From: Nostoc sp. UHCC 0870
GTDB lineage: Bacteria > Cyanobacteriota > Cyanobacteriia > Cyanobacteriales > Nostocaceae
Length of the DNA stretch: 64,000 bases
Assembly: GCF_022063185.1 (NCBI RefSeq)
Contig: NZ_CP091913.1
Location: 3,287,501 to 3,351,500, forward strand
Direction: 5' to 3'
Program-made: the position numbers and the translations under genes
The notes under the pieces: generated by a model
Told to the model about the DNA's origin: nothing
Seen by the model: the letters and a program-made list of their open reading frames with translations, nothing else
Databases searched by the model: none
In this document: piece by piece, positions 15,566-26,700 of the stretch
Layout: each line of letters starts with the position of its first letter
Numbering within the stretch: the first letter of the stretch is position 1

Positions 15566-18500
15566 CTACTGTAATGGAAGAGTAATTATAAACTCTGTAC
15601 CTTCTCCTAGAGACGAATTACAGTCTATAGAACCGCCGTGTTTTTCCACAATGATTTGATGAGCGATCGCCAATCCTAATCCTGTACCTTTACCAACACC
15701 TTTAGTAGTAAATAAATGGTCGAAAATTCGTTTTTTGACTGCTTCACTCATGCCCCTACCATTATCTTTAATGGTAATTGTTAAGTGCTGATTTTCTATC
15801 GCTGTGGTAATTATAATCAGATTTGGTTTTTTCTGTATTTCTGTATAGGTTCGTCCTATACTAGCTTCTTCTAAAGCATCAATTGCATTTGCTAATATGT
15901 TCATAAACACCTGATTTAATTGCCCAGGAAAGCATTCTATAGGAGGTAAATTACCATATTTAGTTACTACTTCAATGGCTGGATGTTGTTCGTTAGCTTT
16001 AAGGCGATGTTTAAGAATTAGGATAGTGCTATCAATACCATTATGAATATTAAAAGGTACTTTATAATCTTTATCTGCACGAGAAAAAGTTCTTAAACTA
16101 TTACTGATATTTTTAATCCGATTAATTCCTTCCCGCATTGAACCAATAACTTTCGGTAAGTCTTCACGGATATATTCTAAATCGATGTTTGCAATTTCTT
16201 CTTGGATAACTGTACTAAGATTTGGATATTCTTCGTGATATAAGTTGAGTAAACCGAATATATCTTTAATATAATCTAGGGCAGGTTGAACATTGCCTGC
16301 TAGGAACGCAATGGGATTATTAATTTCATGGGCAACACCTGCAACTAAATTACCCAAAGCAGACATTTTTTCGCTTTGTACTAGTTTGATTTGGGTTTGT
16401 TGCAGTTCATTTAAGGCTTGCTGTGTCTGCTGATAAAGTTGAGCATTGGCTAGAGAAATTGCTGCTTGAGTGCATAGCAGGTTGAGGATTTCAATCCGTT
16501 CCTTTGTAAATACTCCTGTTAGCAAATTATTTTCTAAATACAAAATGCTAATGAGTTTACCTTGATTGACAATCGGCATACAAAGCATACTCTTGGGTAA
16601 ATGTTTCACTATATAGCTATCTGCTTCCCAAGTGGTTGTTTTACTAATATCATCAACAATAATTGGTTGTAGTGTGCGTTTGACTGTATAAACAATTTTG
16701 GTAGGAACATCATGGCTGATATCCAGAGGCGTTGAGGTTAATTCTATGGTTTTTCCTGTTGCTAAATCTTCAAGATTACTCACAGCTACAACTATACAAT
16801 GAGTTTCCTCTGGTAAAATCAGCGCGATTTTTTGTGCGCCGGAATTTTGCAACAAAACCTGCATCAAAGCAGTAATTAGTTTGTCTAAATGAATTTCACT
16901 AGATAAGACTTGAGAAGCTTTGAGAATAGCAGCAAAATCGAGGGTAAAAAACACAGTAGAACTACTAGATGAATCTAATAAATGACTACTGTAGTTAGTA
17001 ATGGTAGTATCTACAATGGTTTCTAACGTATCGAGGTTAAGTTGTCGCTGTTGTAGAATTGGTTGTAGTAGTCGGGGATAATGTTTTTCTAAGTCATCGG
17101 TTTTGGCTTTAGCTCCCCAACGAGCATAGCAGTAATAGGCTTCTTGCAGATATATTTGGGCGACTTTTTCTTTATCCCAGTTGAGGTAAAACTTGGCTGC
17201 AAGTTCATTAGCCAATGCTTCATCTTGGAGAAAGGCGTTTGCTTTGGCTCTAGATATGGCAAGATCATAGAGAGCGATCGCCTCGATTTTATCACCCAAG
17301 ATGGCATATCGTTCTGCCTCCACCAATTCCCAACGGTGTTGATGATTATATTTACAAACATCTGCCCAACTTTGCATCTTCGCTTGATTAGCTGCAACTC
17401 GTGTGAGTATCTGTTGTTGTTCTTCTTGATTTGCTTCTTTATAGAGTGACAAATGAATTAAAGAATCATAGAAGACATACACAGGAATGCTAAATTGGCT
17501 GATACCACCATCTAAATACTGCTCTACCAACCTTGACTGCTGGGCAGCTTGTCGGTAATAACCAAATAAGTACCAAAGAATAGTTTGATAGAAGTGCCAA
17601 TGAAATAATCCTGTTATGTCTTGATTAGCCTGATGTACAGGTAGCTTTTGTTCTGCATGATAAATGTTGCCAGTTAAGCGTTCAGGAAATTGGTTTTCTC
17701 CCAATAAGTTCTCTACAGCTTGATAGGCAATTTCTAAATAATGCAGTGTAGTTTCTTGCCGCAGGGAACGGATACTTTGGGCATAAGCTGACATCTCAGT
17801 TGCTAGTCCAGTTAACTCTCGACCAGCAAAATAGGCATAGTGACAGTAAGCTTGGGCATTGAGTGCCGTACTTTCTATATCTCCGGTTTCTAGTCCACTG
17901 TGGTAGCCTGTAAGTAAGTGTGGTAATTGTTCATGTAGTGTTTCTTTCCAGTGAAATATAAAGCTGTAGACAATAAAGTAGGTTCTACATTGGAGAGTTT
18001 TAGATTCTAACTTTTGCAGCAGATTTAATGCTAGTTGTCCAAATTCATAGCCAGCTTCTAAACTTTCCATCTGACTGGACAAGATGACACCATAATCAGC
18101 ATAACCATACACAGAAACAGCACAGTTACCATAAAGAATAGAAAATTCTACCTGCTTAAATATCAGCAAAAACATTAAGGCAGGTGTTGTTAGATAGGCA
18201 GAGGAAACCATATTAGTCATGATGGTCATACTTGCTAGGTAATGAGCATCAATCATCGAGGGTGAATTGAGTAAATTCAGAGGTGAATTTCCCCGCCATA
18301 AACGCATAGTGACTTCCCCGGCTCTGGTAATATCTGCGGGAGTTGGCTGGGGAGGAAATTCAATACCTAATAGTTGCAATACCTGCAAGCCAATACGAAG
18401 GGTAGTTAATGGATGTCCTTGGGATTTGGCCGCCATCATCCTCGTGACATAGACTGGAATGCTATCCAGTAATGTCTGAGTGTGTTGCAACACGATGGTA

Positions 18501-21007
18501 GCCCATTGCTCCATTTGCTTAAAGTCTGTATTGAGATAAGTGGCTTCAGTCACCTCAATATGCAGGGACAGGGTGAGGTTGTAGTGACTTTCCCAAGCAT
18601 CATGGGGTAGTAAAGCAATACCTGTAGCGAAATACTCAACGGCTGCTGCATAGGCGGTGGCAGATTTAGCCTTGCGTCCCGCTATGAGATTTAACTGAGT
18701 CAGTTCTTCTAACTCTGACGGTTGCGTAATTAAAGTTCTGGCTGCGTTCAAATGGGTAACAATTTCAAACAATCGCTCTTCCCGTTCAGCATCTGAGGAA
18801 TTGCATAACAATAATGTCCCTATTTTGTAATGGGTGAGTTGCTTTTGGTCATCTGGAATCAGTAAATAGGCGGCTTGTTGCACGCGATCGTGTAAGAATT
18901 TGTAAACAATATGATGAGAAGTATCTTGAGTTGGTATGTGTTCTGTTCCCACATAAAATTTATAAACTTCACTTTGGGGCAGAATCAAACCTTCGTGTAA
19001 CCCATTCCACAGACAAGCTGCCGTTTCCATTGGCGACTGTTGAGCTGCGATCGCTAATGTGTTTAAATCAAATTGATTGCCGATACAAGCGGCTAACTTT
19101 AACACCTGTTGAGTTGATTCTGGTAGCCTCAACAATTGGAAGACCATAAATTTGACAACATCATCTGTCAATGCTTGCTGATTGATTTTGGCAATATCAC
19201 ATTGCCAACAGCATTCTTCAACGTTGAATATAATCAATCCATCTTGGTGTAATGCTTTGAGAAACTGGATGGCAAAGAATGGATTACCTTGAGTTTTTTG
19301 ACTTACCAATTGTGAAAGTGGAAAGGCTAATTTTTCTTCACAACCCAATGTATCTGATACTAATTGATTTACTTTTAATTGGCTCAGAGGTTGTAAAGTA
19401 ATTGAGTTCATAATTGCACCAGTTTTTTTAATATCGGCTAAAGTTGATATTAGTGGATGGACAGGAGATACTTCATTGTCTCTATACGCGCCAATTAATA
19501 ATAAATATCCCGTATGTAATTCACCCATTAATAATTTGATTAATTTTAAAGATGTTAAATCTGCCCATTGCAAATCATCTAAAAAAATCACTAAAGGATG
19601 TTCTTTTATCGTAAAAATTTGAATAAAATTTTGTAATAGTAAATTAAATCTGTTCTGGGCAGCATCTCCTGTTACTTCTGGAGATGCTGGTTGTTGACCA
19701 ATTATTTGTTCTAATTCAGGGATTACATCAATTATTACCTGGCTATTGTTTCCTAATGCTGCCAGAATTTTTAGTTTCCATTGTTGCAGTTGCCCTTCGC
19801 TTTCGGTTAATAACTGTATGATTAAATCCCTTAAGGATTCGACAAAGGCAGACAAAGGAATATTGCGATTAAATTGATCAAATTTACCTTTGATAAAATA
19901 TCCCCGTTGGCGAATAATTGGTTTATGAACTTCATTCACTACTGAAGTTTTACCAATACCGGAAAATCCTGCAACTAGCATCATTTCACTATGAGGTGTG
20001 TGAGCATCAGTCACAGGGTTTTGTTCGCTGTTCCCTGCAACTCTCTCAAAGGCTTCTAGGAGTTGTTGGACAATGGTTTCTCTGCCGTATAACTTTTCGG
20101 GAATCATGAAGCGATCGCAAATATCATTCTTGCCAATCTCAAAGTCTATAATTTTACTTGTTGCTGTTAACTGAGTTAGACATTTTTCTAAATCATGGTT
20201 TAATCCCAAAGCACTTTGATAGCGTTCTTCAGCATTTTTCGCCATCAACTTCATCACAATATTACTCAATACTGGGGGAATTTCTTCACTCGTGTCTTCT
20301 AAAAGAGGTGGTTTTTTGGCAATGTGACAATGTACCAAGTCCATTGGTTCATTTGATTGGAAGGGTAACTGTCCTGTCAGTAATTCAAAAAATGTTACTC
20401 CCAGAGAATAGAAATCACTACGATAATCAATTCCCCGGTTCATACGTCCGGTTTGTTCAGGAGATATATAGGCCAGAGTTCCTTCTAAAATATTAGGACT
20501 AATAATACATTGGGTTTCTCTGGGTAATAGAGAAGCAATACTAAAATCAGTAAGTTTAATCTGTTTTGTTTGAGGATGAATCAGGATATTAGCGGGTTTA
20601 ATGTCTTTATGAATAACGTGGTGATGATAAAGGTAATGGAGAATGCTGCATATTTGGAGGGCTATTTCTAGAAACTCCTTTAATTCCAATTTATTGGTTT
20701 TCAGATATTCCTTCAAGGAAATACCGCCAAAATCTTCCATTACTAATACATAGCTATTGCGATATGCTTCTAAACATAACGGACGCACAATACCTGGATG
20801 TTCTAGCTTTTGAGCAATGATGTACTGGTTACGAAATTGTAAAAGTTCAATAGAAGTTGGGTATTCTTGCCGCAGTAGCTTAATTACAACAGGTTTTGCA
20901 TCTAAAACTCGTATACCTTGATAAACCTCTGTTTTCGTACCACGATAGAGCAATTGGCTCATCTGATAGCCAAAAATAGAAGGAGTTCCATCGCAGGTTG
21001 TTATCAT
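15566..21007 (-). CDS. Giant Ser/Thr kinase - AAA-type ATPase - GAF - histidine kinase
   Basis: A 1813-residue multidomain signalling protein of a type common in Nostoc-like cyanobacteria. Residues about 10-270 are a Ser/Thr protein kinase with catalytic loop HKDIKPANIL near 134 and a DFS in place of the metal-binding DFG. Residues about 310-600 are a predicted ATPase with Walker A GFSGIGKTS near 349 and LVIFLDDLQWAD. A long alpha-helical, TPR-like region follows (about 650-1300). Residues about 1370-1520 look like a GAF sensor domain, then a coiled coil, the histidine-kinase dimerisation box GVAHEINNP (His near 1557), and a HATPase domain with N-box NILANAIDAL, DNGRGM and GKGTGLGLAIAHQI. No receiver domain is fused or adjacent, so its partner must be elsewhere. 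Predicted cytoplasmic; no membrane segment is evident. Confidence 0.92.
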   Translation of the reverse strand: MITTCDGTPSIFGYQMSQLLYRGTKTEVYQGIRVLDAKPVVIKLLRQEYPTSIELLQFRNQYIIAQKLEHPGIVRPLCLEAYRNSYVLVMEDFGGISLKEYLKTNKLELKEFLEIALQICSILHYLYHHHVIHKDIKPANILIHPQTKQIKLTDFSIASLLPRETQCIISPNILEGTLAYISPEQTGRMNRGIDYRSDFYSLGVTFFELLTGQLPFQSNEPMDLVHCHIAKKPPLLEDTSEEIPPVLSNIVMKLMAKNAEERYQSALGLNHDLEKCLTQLTATSKIIDFEIGKNDICDRFMIPEKLYGRETIVQQLLEAFERVAGNSEQNPVTDAHTPHSEMMLVAGFSGIGKTSVVNEVHKPIIRQRGYFIKGKFDQFNRNIPLSAFVESLRDLIIQLLTESEGQLQQWKLKILAALGNNSQVIIDVIPELEQIIGQQPASPEVTGDAAQNRFNLLLQNFIQIFTIKEHPLVIFLDDLQWADLTSLKLIKLLMGELHTGYLLLIGAYRDNEVSPVHPLISTLADIKKTGAIMNSITLQPLSQLKVNQLVSDTLGCEEKLAFPLSQLVSQKTQGNPFFAIQFLKALHQDGLIIFNVEECCWQCDIAKINQQALTDDVVKFMVFQLLRLPESTQQVLKLAACIGNQFDLNTLAIAAQQSPMETAACLWNGLHEGLILPQSEVYKFYVGTEHIPTQDTSHHIVYKFLHDRVQQAAYLLIPDDQKQLTHYKIGTLLLCNSSDAEREERLFEIVTHLNAARTLITQPSELEELTQLNLIAGRKAKSATAYAAAVEYFATGIALLPHDAWESHYNLTLSLHIEVTEATYLNTDFKQMEQWATIVLQHTQTLLDSIPVYVTRMMAAKSQGHPLTTLRIGLQVLQLLGIEFPPQPTPADITRAGEVTMRLWRGNSPLNLLNSPSMIDAHYLASMTIMTNMVSSAYLTTPALMFLLIFKQVEFSILYGNCAVSVYGYADYGVILSSQMESLEAGYEFGQLALNLLQKLESKTLQCRTYFIVYSFIFHWKETLHEQLPHLLTGYHSGLETGDIESTALNAQAYCHYAYFAGRELTGLATEMSAYAQSIRSLRQETTLHYLEIAYQAVENLLGENQFPERLTGNIYHAEQKLPVHQANQDITGLFHWHFYQTILWYLFGYYRQAAQQSRLVEQYLDGGISQFSIPVYVFYDSLIHLSLYKEANQEEQQQILTRVAANQAKMQSWADVCKYNHQHRWELVEAERYAILGDKIEAIALYDLAISRAKANAFLQDEALANELAAKFYLNWDKEKVAQIYLQEAYYCYARWGAKAKTDDLEKHYPRLLQPILQQRQLNLDTLETIVDTTITNYSSHLLDSSSSSTVFFTLDFAAILKASQVLSSEIHLDKLITALMQVLLQNSGAQKIALILPEETHCIVVAVSNLEDLATGKTIELTSTPLDISHDVPTKIVYTVKRTLQPIIVDDISKTTTWEADSYIVKHLPKSMLCMPIVNQGKLISILYLENNLLTGVFTKERIEILNLLCTQAAISLANAQLYQQTQQALNELQQTQIKLVQSEKMSALGNLVAGVAHEINNPIAFLAGNVQPALDYIKDIFGLLNLYHEEYPNLSTVIQEEIANIDLEYIREDLPKVIGSMREGINRIKNISNSLRTFSRADKDYKVPFNIHNGIDSTILILKHRLKANEQHPAIEVVTKYGNLPPIECFPGQLNQVFMNILANAIDALEEASIGRTYTEIQKKPNLIIITTAIENQHLTITIKDNGRGMSEAVKKRIFDHLFTTKGVGKGTGLGLAIAHQIIVEKHGGSIDCNSSLGEGTEFIITLPLQ

Positions 21008-21144
21008 GCTTCTTTTCCCAAACTGAAATCTTCTCTGGAGTTTGATTCAGATTAATCTGTACTCATCTAATATTGTTCCCAAACCAGCTGTTTTAGTTAC
21101 TGTTGCTCAAATAAACATTACTTGAAAAATTAATACCCAATCAA

Positions 21145-21183
21145 AAATAAATAATCGGCAGTGATAAATACACCACTGCCGAT
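21145..21183 (-). terminator. Intrinsic terminator after the AMIN/beta-lactamase-fold gene
   Basis: ATCGGCAGTG and CACTGCCGAT form a perfect 10-bp stem (21183-21174 and 21163-21154 on the minus strand), followed by TATTTATTTTT. It follows the stop codon at 21226 by about 40 bases and separates that gene from the kinase gene. Confidence 0.8.
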
Positions 21184-21225
21184 GCAGATTTTTAACATCA
21201 ATTAGGTAATTGTTATGGCTGTCAA

Positions 21226-22503
21226 TCAAAATTTCCTAGCCGATAGGGGTTGTTCTAGGTAGCCATAGACTAGACGAGAAACTTGATTGATAAAACTCTT
21301 TGCTCTTGCATCACGAAAAGGCCTAGCCACCATAATACCTGCTAGGTAACGTTTGCCTGAAGGTGTTTGCACAATTCCCACATCTCCTAGCACTCTTCCT
21401 AGTGTGCCTGTTTTATGGGCAATCACTGCACCTTTACCCAACCCAACTGGTAATAAACTTCTATTTTTGCATTGCACCATAATGTCCATAACTTTGGTGT
21501 TACTGCTGCTACTCAGTAACTTATTATTAGAAATTAACGCTGCCACGCGTACCAAATCTTTGGCACTAGTTGTGTTAGTACCCTTAAAATCGCCTAGCAG
21601 ATTGCGAATCACAGTATTTTGCAGTCCCCAACTACGAAACCTCTGATTCAATCTATTTTTGCCACCCAATCTATCAATCACCATATTAGTAGCAGTATTG
21701 TCACTGATAGTCATCATTCTGGTTGCAGTTTCCAAAAGACTAAACTTAGTCCCTGGTTTTCTATACTGCATATTTCCTGAACCACCAGTCATCAAGTCAC
21801 GTCGCATTACCACTGTTTCATTTAGCTTGACTCTACCAGCATCAACTTCTTGGAATAATGCAACTAAAATGGGGAATTTAATCGTGCTAGCCGCAGGAAA
21901 TATTTTCTCTCCATTGATGTCTAAATATTCTCCTGTCTCCATATCCAAGAAAAACATTCCCGGTGAGAGGGAACGGTAACGAGCCATCAATTTTTTGATT
22001 TCAGTATCAAGCTGAGAGATTTCTTTATTTAAAGGAATAACACCTGCAAAATTGGAATTATTACTGATAGGAATAAAAACTTTTTCTTCACTGGCAGTAG
22101 ATATGAGAGTATCACTCTTCTCAATTGCCGACAGGTTGAGAATCCAGTTTGAGCCGGCCTCCCCTTTAACTACTAACTTGTCTGGAGAAGCCGTATAACC
22201 TTGCGCTAACTCAACTACGATTCTGGTAGTGTTATCGTCAACTTTGCCAACCCGAATTTCTTTTACTTGTGACCCAAAATTTTTGCGGATTGTATCACTT
22301 TTGAGGCTTGTTTGAGGGAGGTCAATGACAATTCTTGTCGGGTTATTAATTAAAAAAGCCCTCGGTTTAACTTCAGAATCAGTGGTGATGCTCAGTTGAT
22401 TTTTAGCTGGGTTGAAGTTCCATGATTGCAGTCTAGCTGCATTGACTGGAGACGATAAAAGAACTGCGCCAAGTAAGCTGAGTAAGACAAGAGGTGATTT
22501 CAT
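21226..22503 (-). CDS. AMIN domain - class A beta-lactamase-fold protein, secreted
   Basis: A 425-residue exported protein. I chose ATG 22503 (MKSPLVLLSLLGAVLLSSPVNA), which starts directly with a signal peptide, over the in-frame 22587 start. Residues about 25-125 form an AMIN domain (RAFLINNPTRIVIDLPQ, VRVGKVDDNTTRIVVEL pattern), which binds peptidoglycan in the periplasm. Residues about 170-415 are a class A beta-lactamase fold with the three serine-acylation motifs STIK, SDN and KTG in the right order. It may be a true beta-lactamase or a peptidoglycan-directed serine hydrolase; the fusion to AMIN favours a wall-tethered role. It is followed by its own terminator. Confidence 0.85.
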   Translation of the reverse strand: MKSPLVLLSLLGAVLLSSPVNAARLQSWNFNPAKNQLSITTDSEVKPRAFLINNPTRIVIDLPQTSLKSDTIRKNFGSQVKEIRVGKVDDNTTRIVVELAQGYTASPDKLVVKGEAGSNWILNLSAIEKSDTLISTASEEKVFIPISNNSNFAGVIPLNKEISQLDTEIKKLMARYRSLSPGMFFLDMETGEYLDINGEKIFPAASTIKFPILVALFQEVDAGRVKLNETVVMRRDLMTGGSGNMQYRKPGTKFSLLETATRMMTISDNTATNMVIDRLGGKNRLNQRFRSWGLQNTVIRNLLGDFKGTNTTSAKDLVRVAALISNNKLLSSSSNTKVMDIMVQCKNRSLLPVGLGKGAVIAHKTGTLGRVLGDVGIVQTPSGKRYLAGIMVARPFRDARAKSFINQVSRLVYGYLEQPLSARKF

Positions 22504-23320
22504 GTGTGTGAGTTGTGAGGAAGCAATAGAGCGTATGTGCCAGATTTTCTCAGGTTTGTTTAGGTTTTCCGGAAGAAGATCCAACAAGGGTGTACTTTTA
22601 TGTATTTGCTGACATCGAGACGTTGGTCAAATAAAATAGTTCCAATGCGAAATCAACAAATCAGAGCGATATTTTTTAACAGCATGACAATACACCTGGA
22701 AACAGGTCTTGCCAAACTTAACAGATTTTATTAAGATTACAACAAATTGTGATCCCATAGTTGCCAAGTTGCTCTTTTTTTGGGGAATGAAGATAGAAGA
22801 TAGAGTTTTTATTGGTTGGTTCAGGTGCAAGAACCCCACCCCCAACCCCCTCCCCGCAAGCGAGGAGGGGGCTATGATATAATTAATGCGATTAGTAGTA
22901 AATTTTGTATGTTTTTTATAATTTTGAAGGGTTTAAATTGACTTGTTTTATTGATCAGAAATATAAAATATTTTATATCGATATGTAAGGAGCGATACGC
23001 AAGGTAATATCAAAAAAAATATTTTTTAAAATAGGTAAAATTTATTAAATTTGGGTTAATTGACTTGATTTACCACTATAGTCATTAATCAGCAAAATGC
23101 TTATGTTTTTAATTGAAAAAAATTGCAGGACTCTTTAAGCTTTGAGAGCGAATTTCCAGAGCATAACTGCAATTATGGTGCATGGAAGGCGATCGCATCT
23201 CAATACGGTTAGGTTAAATATATCAGTAACAATATTTACAGTCATTGCGAGCAAAGCGATCGCAATGACCTTAACAAAAGCTTATTGGTAGCTAAAGTCC
23301 TCTGACAATGAGTAAGTATA
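22504..23320. other. Long intergenic region with repeats, no gene
   Basis: This 817-base AT-rich gap has no ORF I would support; a 72-codon frame at 22627-22845 (minus) has no ribosome site and includes repeat DNA. It holds a palindromic dispersed repeat at 22846-22894 and a short inverted piece near 23243-23269 (TCATTGCGAGC... GCAATGA). The rest shows nothing recognisable. Confidence 0.5.
22846..22894. repeat. GC-rich palindromic dispersed repeat, copy 1
   Basis: CCCCCTCC...GGAGGGGG arms around CGCAAGCG, followed by GCTATGATATAATTAATG. The palindrome plus its right flank recur at 38151-38196 (GGGGGCTATGATGTACTTTATGTGATTAGG), so the repeated unit extends beyond the palindrome for about 25 bases. 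Confidence 0.75.
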
Positions 23321-23656
23321 TCATGTGGTTTTCTTGGACAAATTATACTTAACCTCAATCTCAAAATTACTCTCCGCCGAGCCTTCTGTCAAAAATGGAA
23401 TGCCAGTTTTACCACCCAACTTGATGCCAAACTTAACTGTTACCTCCTCAGCTTCAGGTAAATTCTTAAATGCACCAACAGCTAACTTGGCATAATCACG
23501 AATTTTGTCTTGAAAATCTTTAATATTCAGCGTGGGTAGACCATCACGGTATCCAGGCTCTTCCTCTTCTATTAATTCCGGGGCTGTCTTGGATTCTAGA
23601 TAGATAGTGTATTCTTGATCATCATCTTTGATAATCAAACTTTGTATTTCTGACAT
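23321..23656 (-). CDS. Trypco1-like (CU044_2847 family) protein
   Basis: A 111-residue, acidic, probably cytoplasmic protein. The C-terminal half EEVTVKFGIKLGGKTGIPFLTEG with SAESNFEIEVKYNL is the hallmark of the trypsin-co-occurring domain 1 (CU044_2847) family. This domain is described from predicted NTP-dependent conflict systems, where it occurs with trypsin-like or caspase-like peptidases and STAND NTPases. It is divergent from the caspase-STAND-WD40 gene, with only 69 bases between their start codons, so they probably share a control region and work together. Whether it is an effector, an adaptor or a substrate of the peptidase cannot be told from the sequence. Confidence 0.75.
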   Translation of the reverse strand: MSEIQSLIIKDDDQEYTIYLESKTAPELIEEEEPGYRDGLPTLNIKDFQDKIRDYAKLAVGAFKNLPEAEEVTVKFGIKLGGKTGIPFLTEGSAESNFEIEVKYNLSKKTT

Positions 23657-23725
23657 TTAAGAGCCTCAGTTAGTTTTTTAGTTATTATTCTAGTAATATT
23701 ACGTAAAAACATCTGCCAAATAAAT

Positions 23726-26700
23726 ATGGCTCGATATGCGCTGGTAATTGGCATTGCCAAGTATGAGAACTTCACTAACCTACCAAAAGCCGTCAACGAT
23801 GCAGCACAAATCGCACAGCTACTAAGTCAACATGGTCGGTTTGATGTTGAGCCATTACCAGGGAAGTTAATCGAGAGTGATAATAGTTGGCAAGTCACAC
23901 CTGATAAAAAGTTAGCGGGTAAAGACCTCGGACAAGCATTGAGAGTATTTTTGCTAGAAAAAGCCAAAGGTGCAGAAGCATTAATTTATTTTGCTGGACA
24001 TGGCTTTGAAGCAACTAGCCTGACAGGAGAACCGAAAGGATATTTGGCGACATCTGATTGTAGTAAAGATGGACAAAATGCGATCGCCTTTGATGATTTC
24101 AACACCCTGATTAGTAAATCCCAACTTAGCAGCCTTGTGGTACTGTTGGATTGCTGTTATGCCGGGTCTTTACTAGAGAGAAGCTTTATCAAGTCTAGTT
24201 TTCCGGTATTCAACAGTAAACAAGACTATTGTTTAATTACCGCCTCCCGTGCGTTTGAAAGAGCGAGGGAAGATGCTGAAGGTGGAATATTTACCCAGGC
24301 GGTGTTAGCCGGGTTAGCTAACTCAGAAGCGGATGAGGCTACCGGAGAAATCAACGCCAATGATTTGATGAGCTTTATAACACGCAAACTCAAGGGAAGC
24401 GGCCAAGAAGCAATTTATATGGGTGGCGGTAGGTCAATTCCTTTGGTTTGGTATCCGCCGAGAAATCCGGTAGCAGTTGGGGTGGTGAGTGAAGAATGTC
24501 CCTACCGAGGTTTAGAAGCTTTTGATAAACAACACGCCAAATTCTTTTTTGGTCGTCAAAAAGTTGTTAACTACATCCAACAAAAACTAGCTCAAGCGAA
24601 TTTTGTCCCTATTATTGGCGCGTCGGGAAGTGGTAAATCTTCGGTGGTGCGGGCGGGTTTGATTCCAGTGTTAGAAAAAAATGGTTGGCGAGTCTTAGAA
24701 CCAATTATGCCCGGAGTTGAACCATTAGCAGAGTTAAAACGAGCCTTTACCCAGTTGTTTGAACGCACGCAAATTAGAGAAATTTCGGCTTTGATTGACA
24801 CAGCAGGTTTATCTTCGGTAATTTCTCGGCTGACTGGTTCTGAGCGTTGGTTGTTGGTGGTAGACCAATTTGAAGAAATTTTTACCCTTGGTTGTAAGGA
24901 AGAAGAGAGACAGCGATTTATTGAGTTGTTAACTCAAGTTGCTGAAGGGCGGTTAGCAATCGTCACCACCATGCGAGCTGATTTTCTAGAATACTGTTTA
25001 AGCTATGAGTCGCTGACACAAATAATTCAGGAACAGGCTGTGTATATGCCGCCATTACTGGGTGCAGAATTAGAAGAAGCGATCGCATCTCCAGCTATGT
25101 TACAAGGTTATCAATTAGAAAGGGGATTACTGGGAGCGATTCAGCAAGAAGTATTAGGACAAGAGAAAGGCTGCTTACCATTATTGCAGTTTGCCCTGAC
25201 TGAACTTTGGGAACAGCGCGATCAAACAACTCACCAGTTGACAGTCACTAAGTTTAACGAACTAGGTGGAGTCATTGGGGCGTTGAATCGTCATGCAGAA
25301 AAGCTGTATGCAAGTTTCACAGAACTGCAACAAACTTGGGTAAAGCGGATTTTGTTGAAATTAGTGCGTACAGGTGCAGAAGACAAAGATACCCGCCAGC
25401 GACAAACGAAAAATGAATTGTTGAGTGTTGCTGGTGATAACTCAGATGAGCAGCCAGTCATAGAACAAGTTTTAGAAAAGCTGATCCAAGGACGCTTAAT
25501 AGTAACTGACACTGAAGCTAGAGAAAAAGTTTGGATTGATTTAGCTCATGAAGCCTTAATAGAAGGTTGGCAGAGGTTGCGAGAATGGCGACAACAAGAC
25601 CGAGACTTGCGACGGTTACATGATAAATTAGCCGATGCTTTGCGAGAGTGGTTGCACAAGGGAGAAGATGAACAATATCTCATGCCCAGAGGATTGTTAG
25701 CAGAGGTACGAGAAAATTGGGAACAGTTACAACCTGATTTATCATCGCAGGCTGAAAAGTTTTATCAGCGCAGCGTTGCTGATGAAAAAGAACGTAGTTC
25801 CGATCAGCAACTTGCTTTCAGAGTCCGCACTGAAGCCTCATTGCAAGAGAAAGTAGCAACTATCAAGAAAATACTTCCTGTCGAACCTCTCAAAGCTTTA
25901 GTTATAGCAATACAAGCAATAGGTGAGAATTTGGAGAAAATGCCAGAACAAATTCTCACTCCAGTTCAGAATAGCTTGCAACAAGTAATGGAGGTCTTAA
26001 CTCCTTTCCGTGGTCATCAGGGTGGGGTCTGGTCTGTCGCCATAAGCCAGGATAGGCAGACAATTGTCAGTGTAGGTCAAGACAGTACAGTGCGCTTGTG
26101 GAATCCCCAAGGTCTGCCCTTAGCTGATCCTTTCCGTGGTCATCAGGGTGGGGTCTCGTCTGTCGCCATAAGCCAGGATGGGCAGACAATTGTCAGTGGA
26201 GGTCAAGACGGTACGGTGCGCTTGTGGAATCCCCAAGGTCTGCCCTTAGCTGATCCTTTCCGTGGTCATCAGGGTATGGTCTCGTCTGTCGCCATAAGCC
26301 AGGATGGGCAGACAATTGTCAGTGGAGGTCAAGACAGTACGGTGCGCTTGTGGAATATCCAAGGTCTGCCTTTGGCTGAACCCTTCCGTGGTCATGAGGA
26401 TTGGGTCAGGTCTGTCGCTATGAGCCAGGATGGGCAGACAATTGTCAGTGGAGGTCAAGACGGTACGGTGCGCTTGTGGAATCCCCAAGGTCTGCCCTTA
26501 GCTGATCCTTTCCGTGGTCATCGGGGTATGGTCTTGTCTGTCGCTATGAGCCAGGATGGGCAGACAATTGTCAGTGGAGGTCAAGACGGTACGGTGCGCT
26601 TGTGGAATCCCCAAGGTCTGCCCTTAGCTAATCCTGTCCGTGATCATAAGAGTTGGGTCTCGTCTGTCGCTATGAGCCAGGATGGGCAGACGATTGTCAG

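Noticed and set aside
22627..22845. Minus-strand 72-codon ORF in the long gap
   Set aside because: No ribosome site, AT-rich, starts in repeat DNA and has no recognisable features.
26246..26488. Minus-strand ORF inside the WD40 array
   Set aside because: It exists only because the 126-base repeat keeps an antisense frame open; no start signal or family resemblance.
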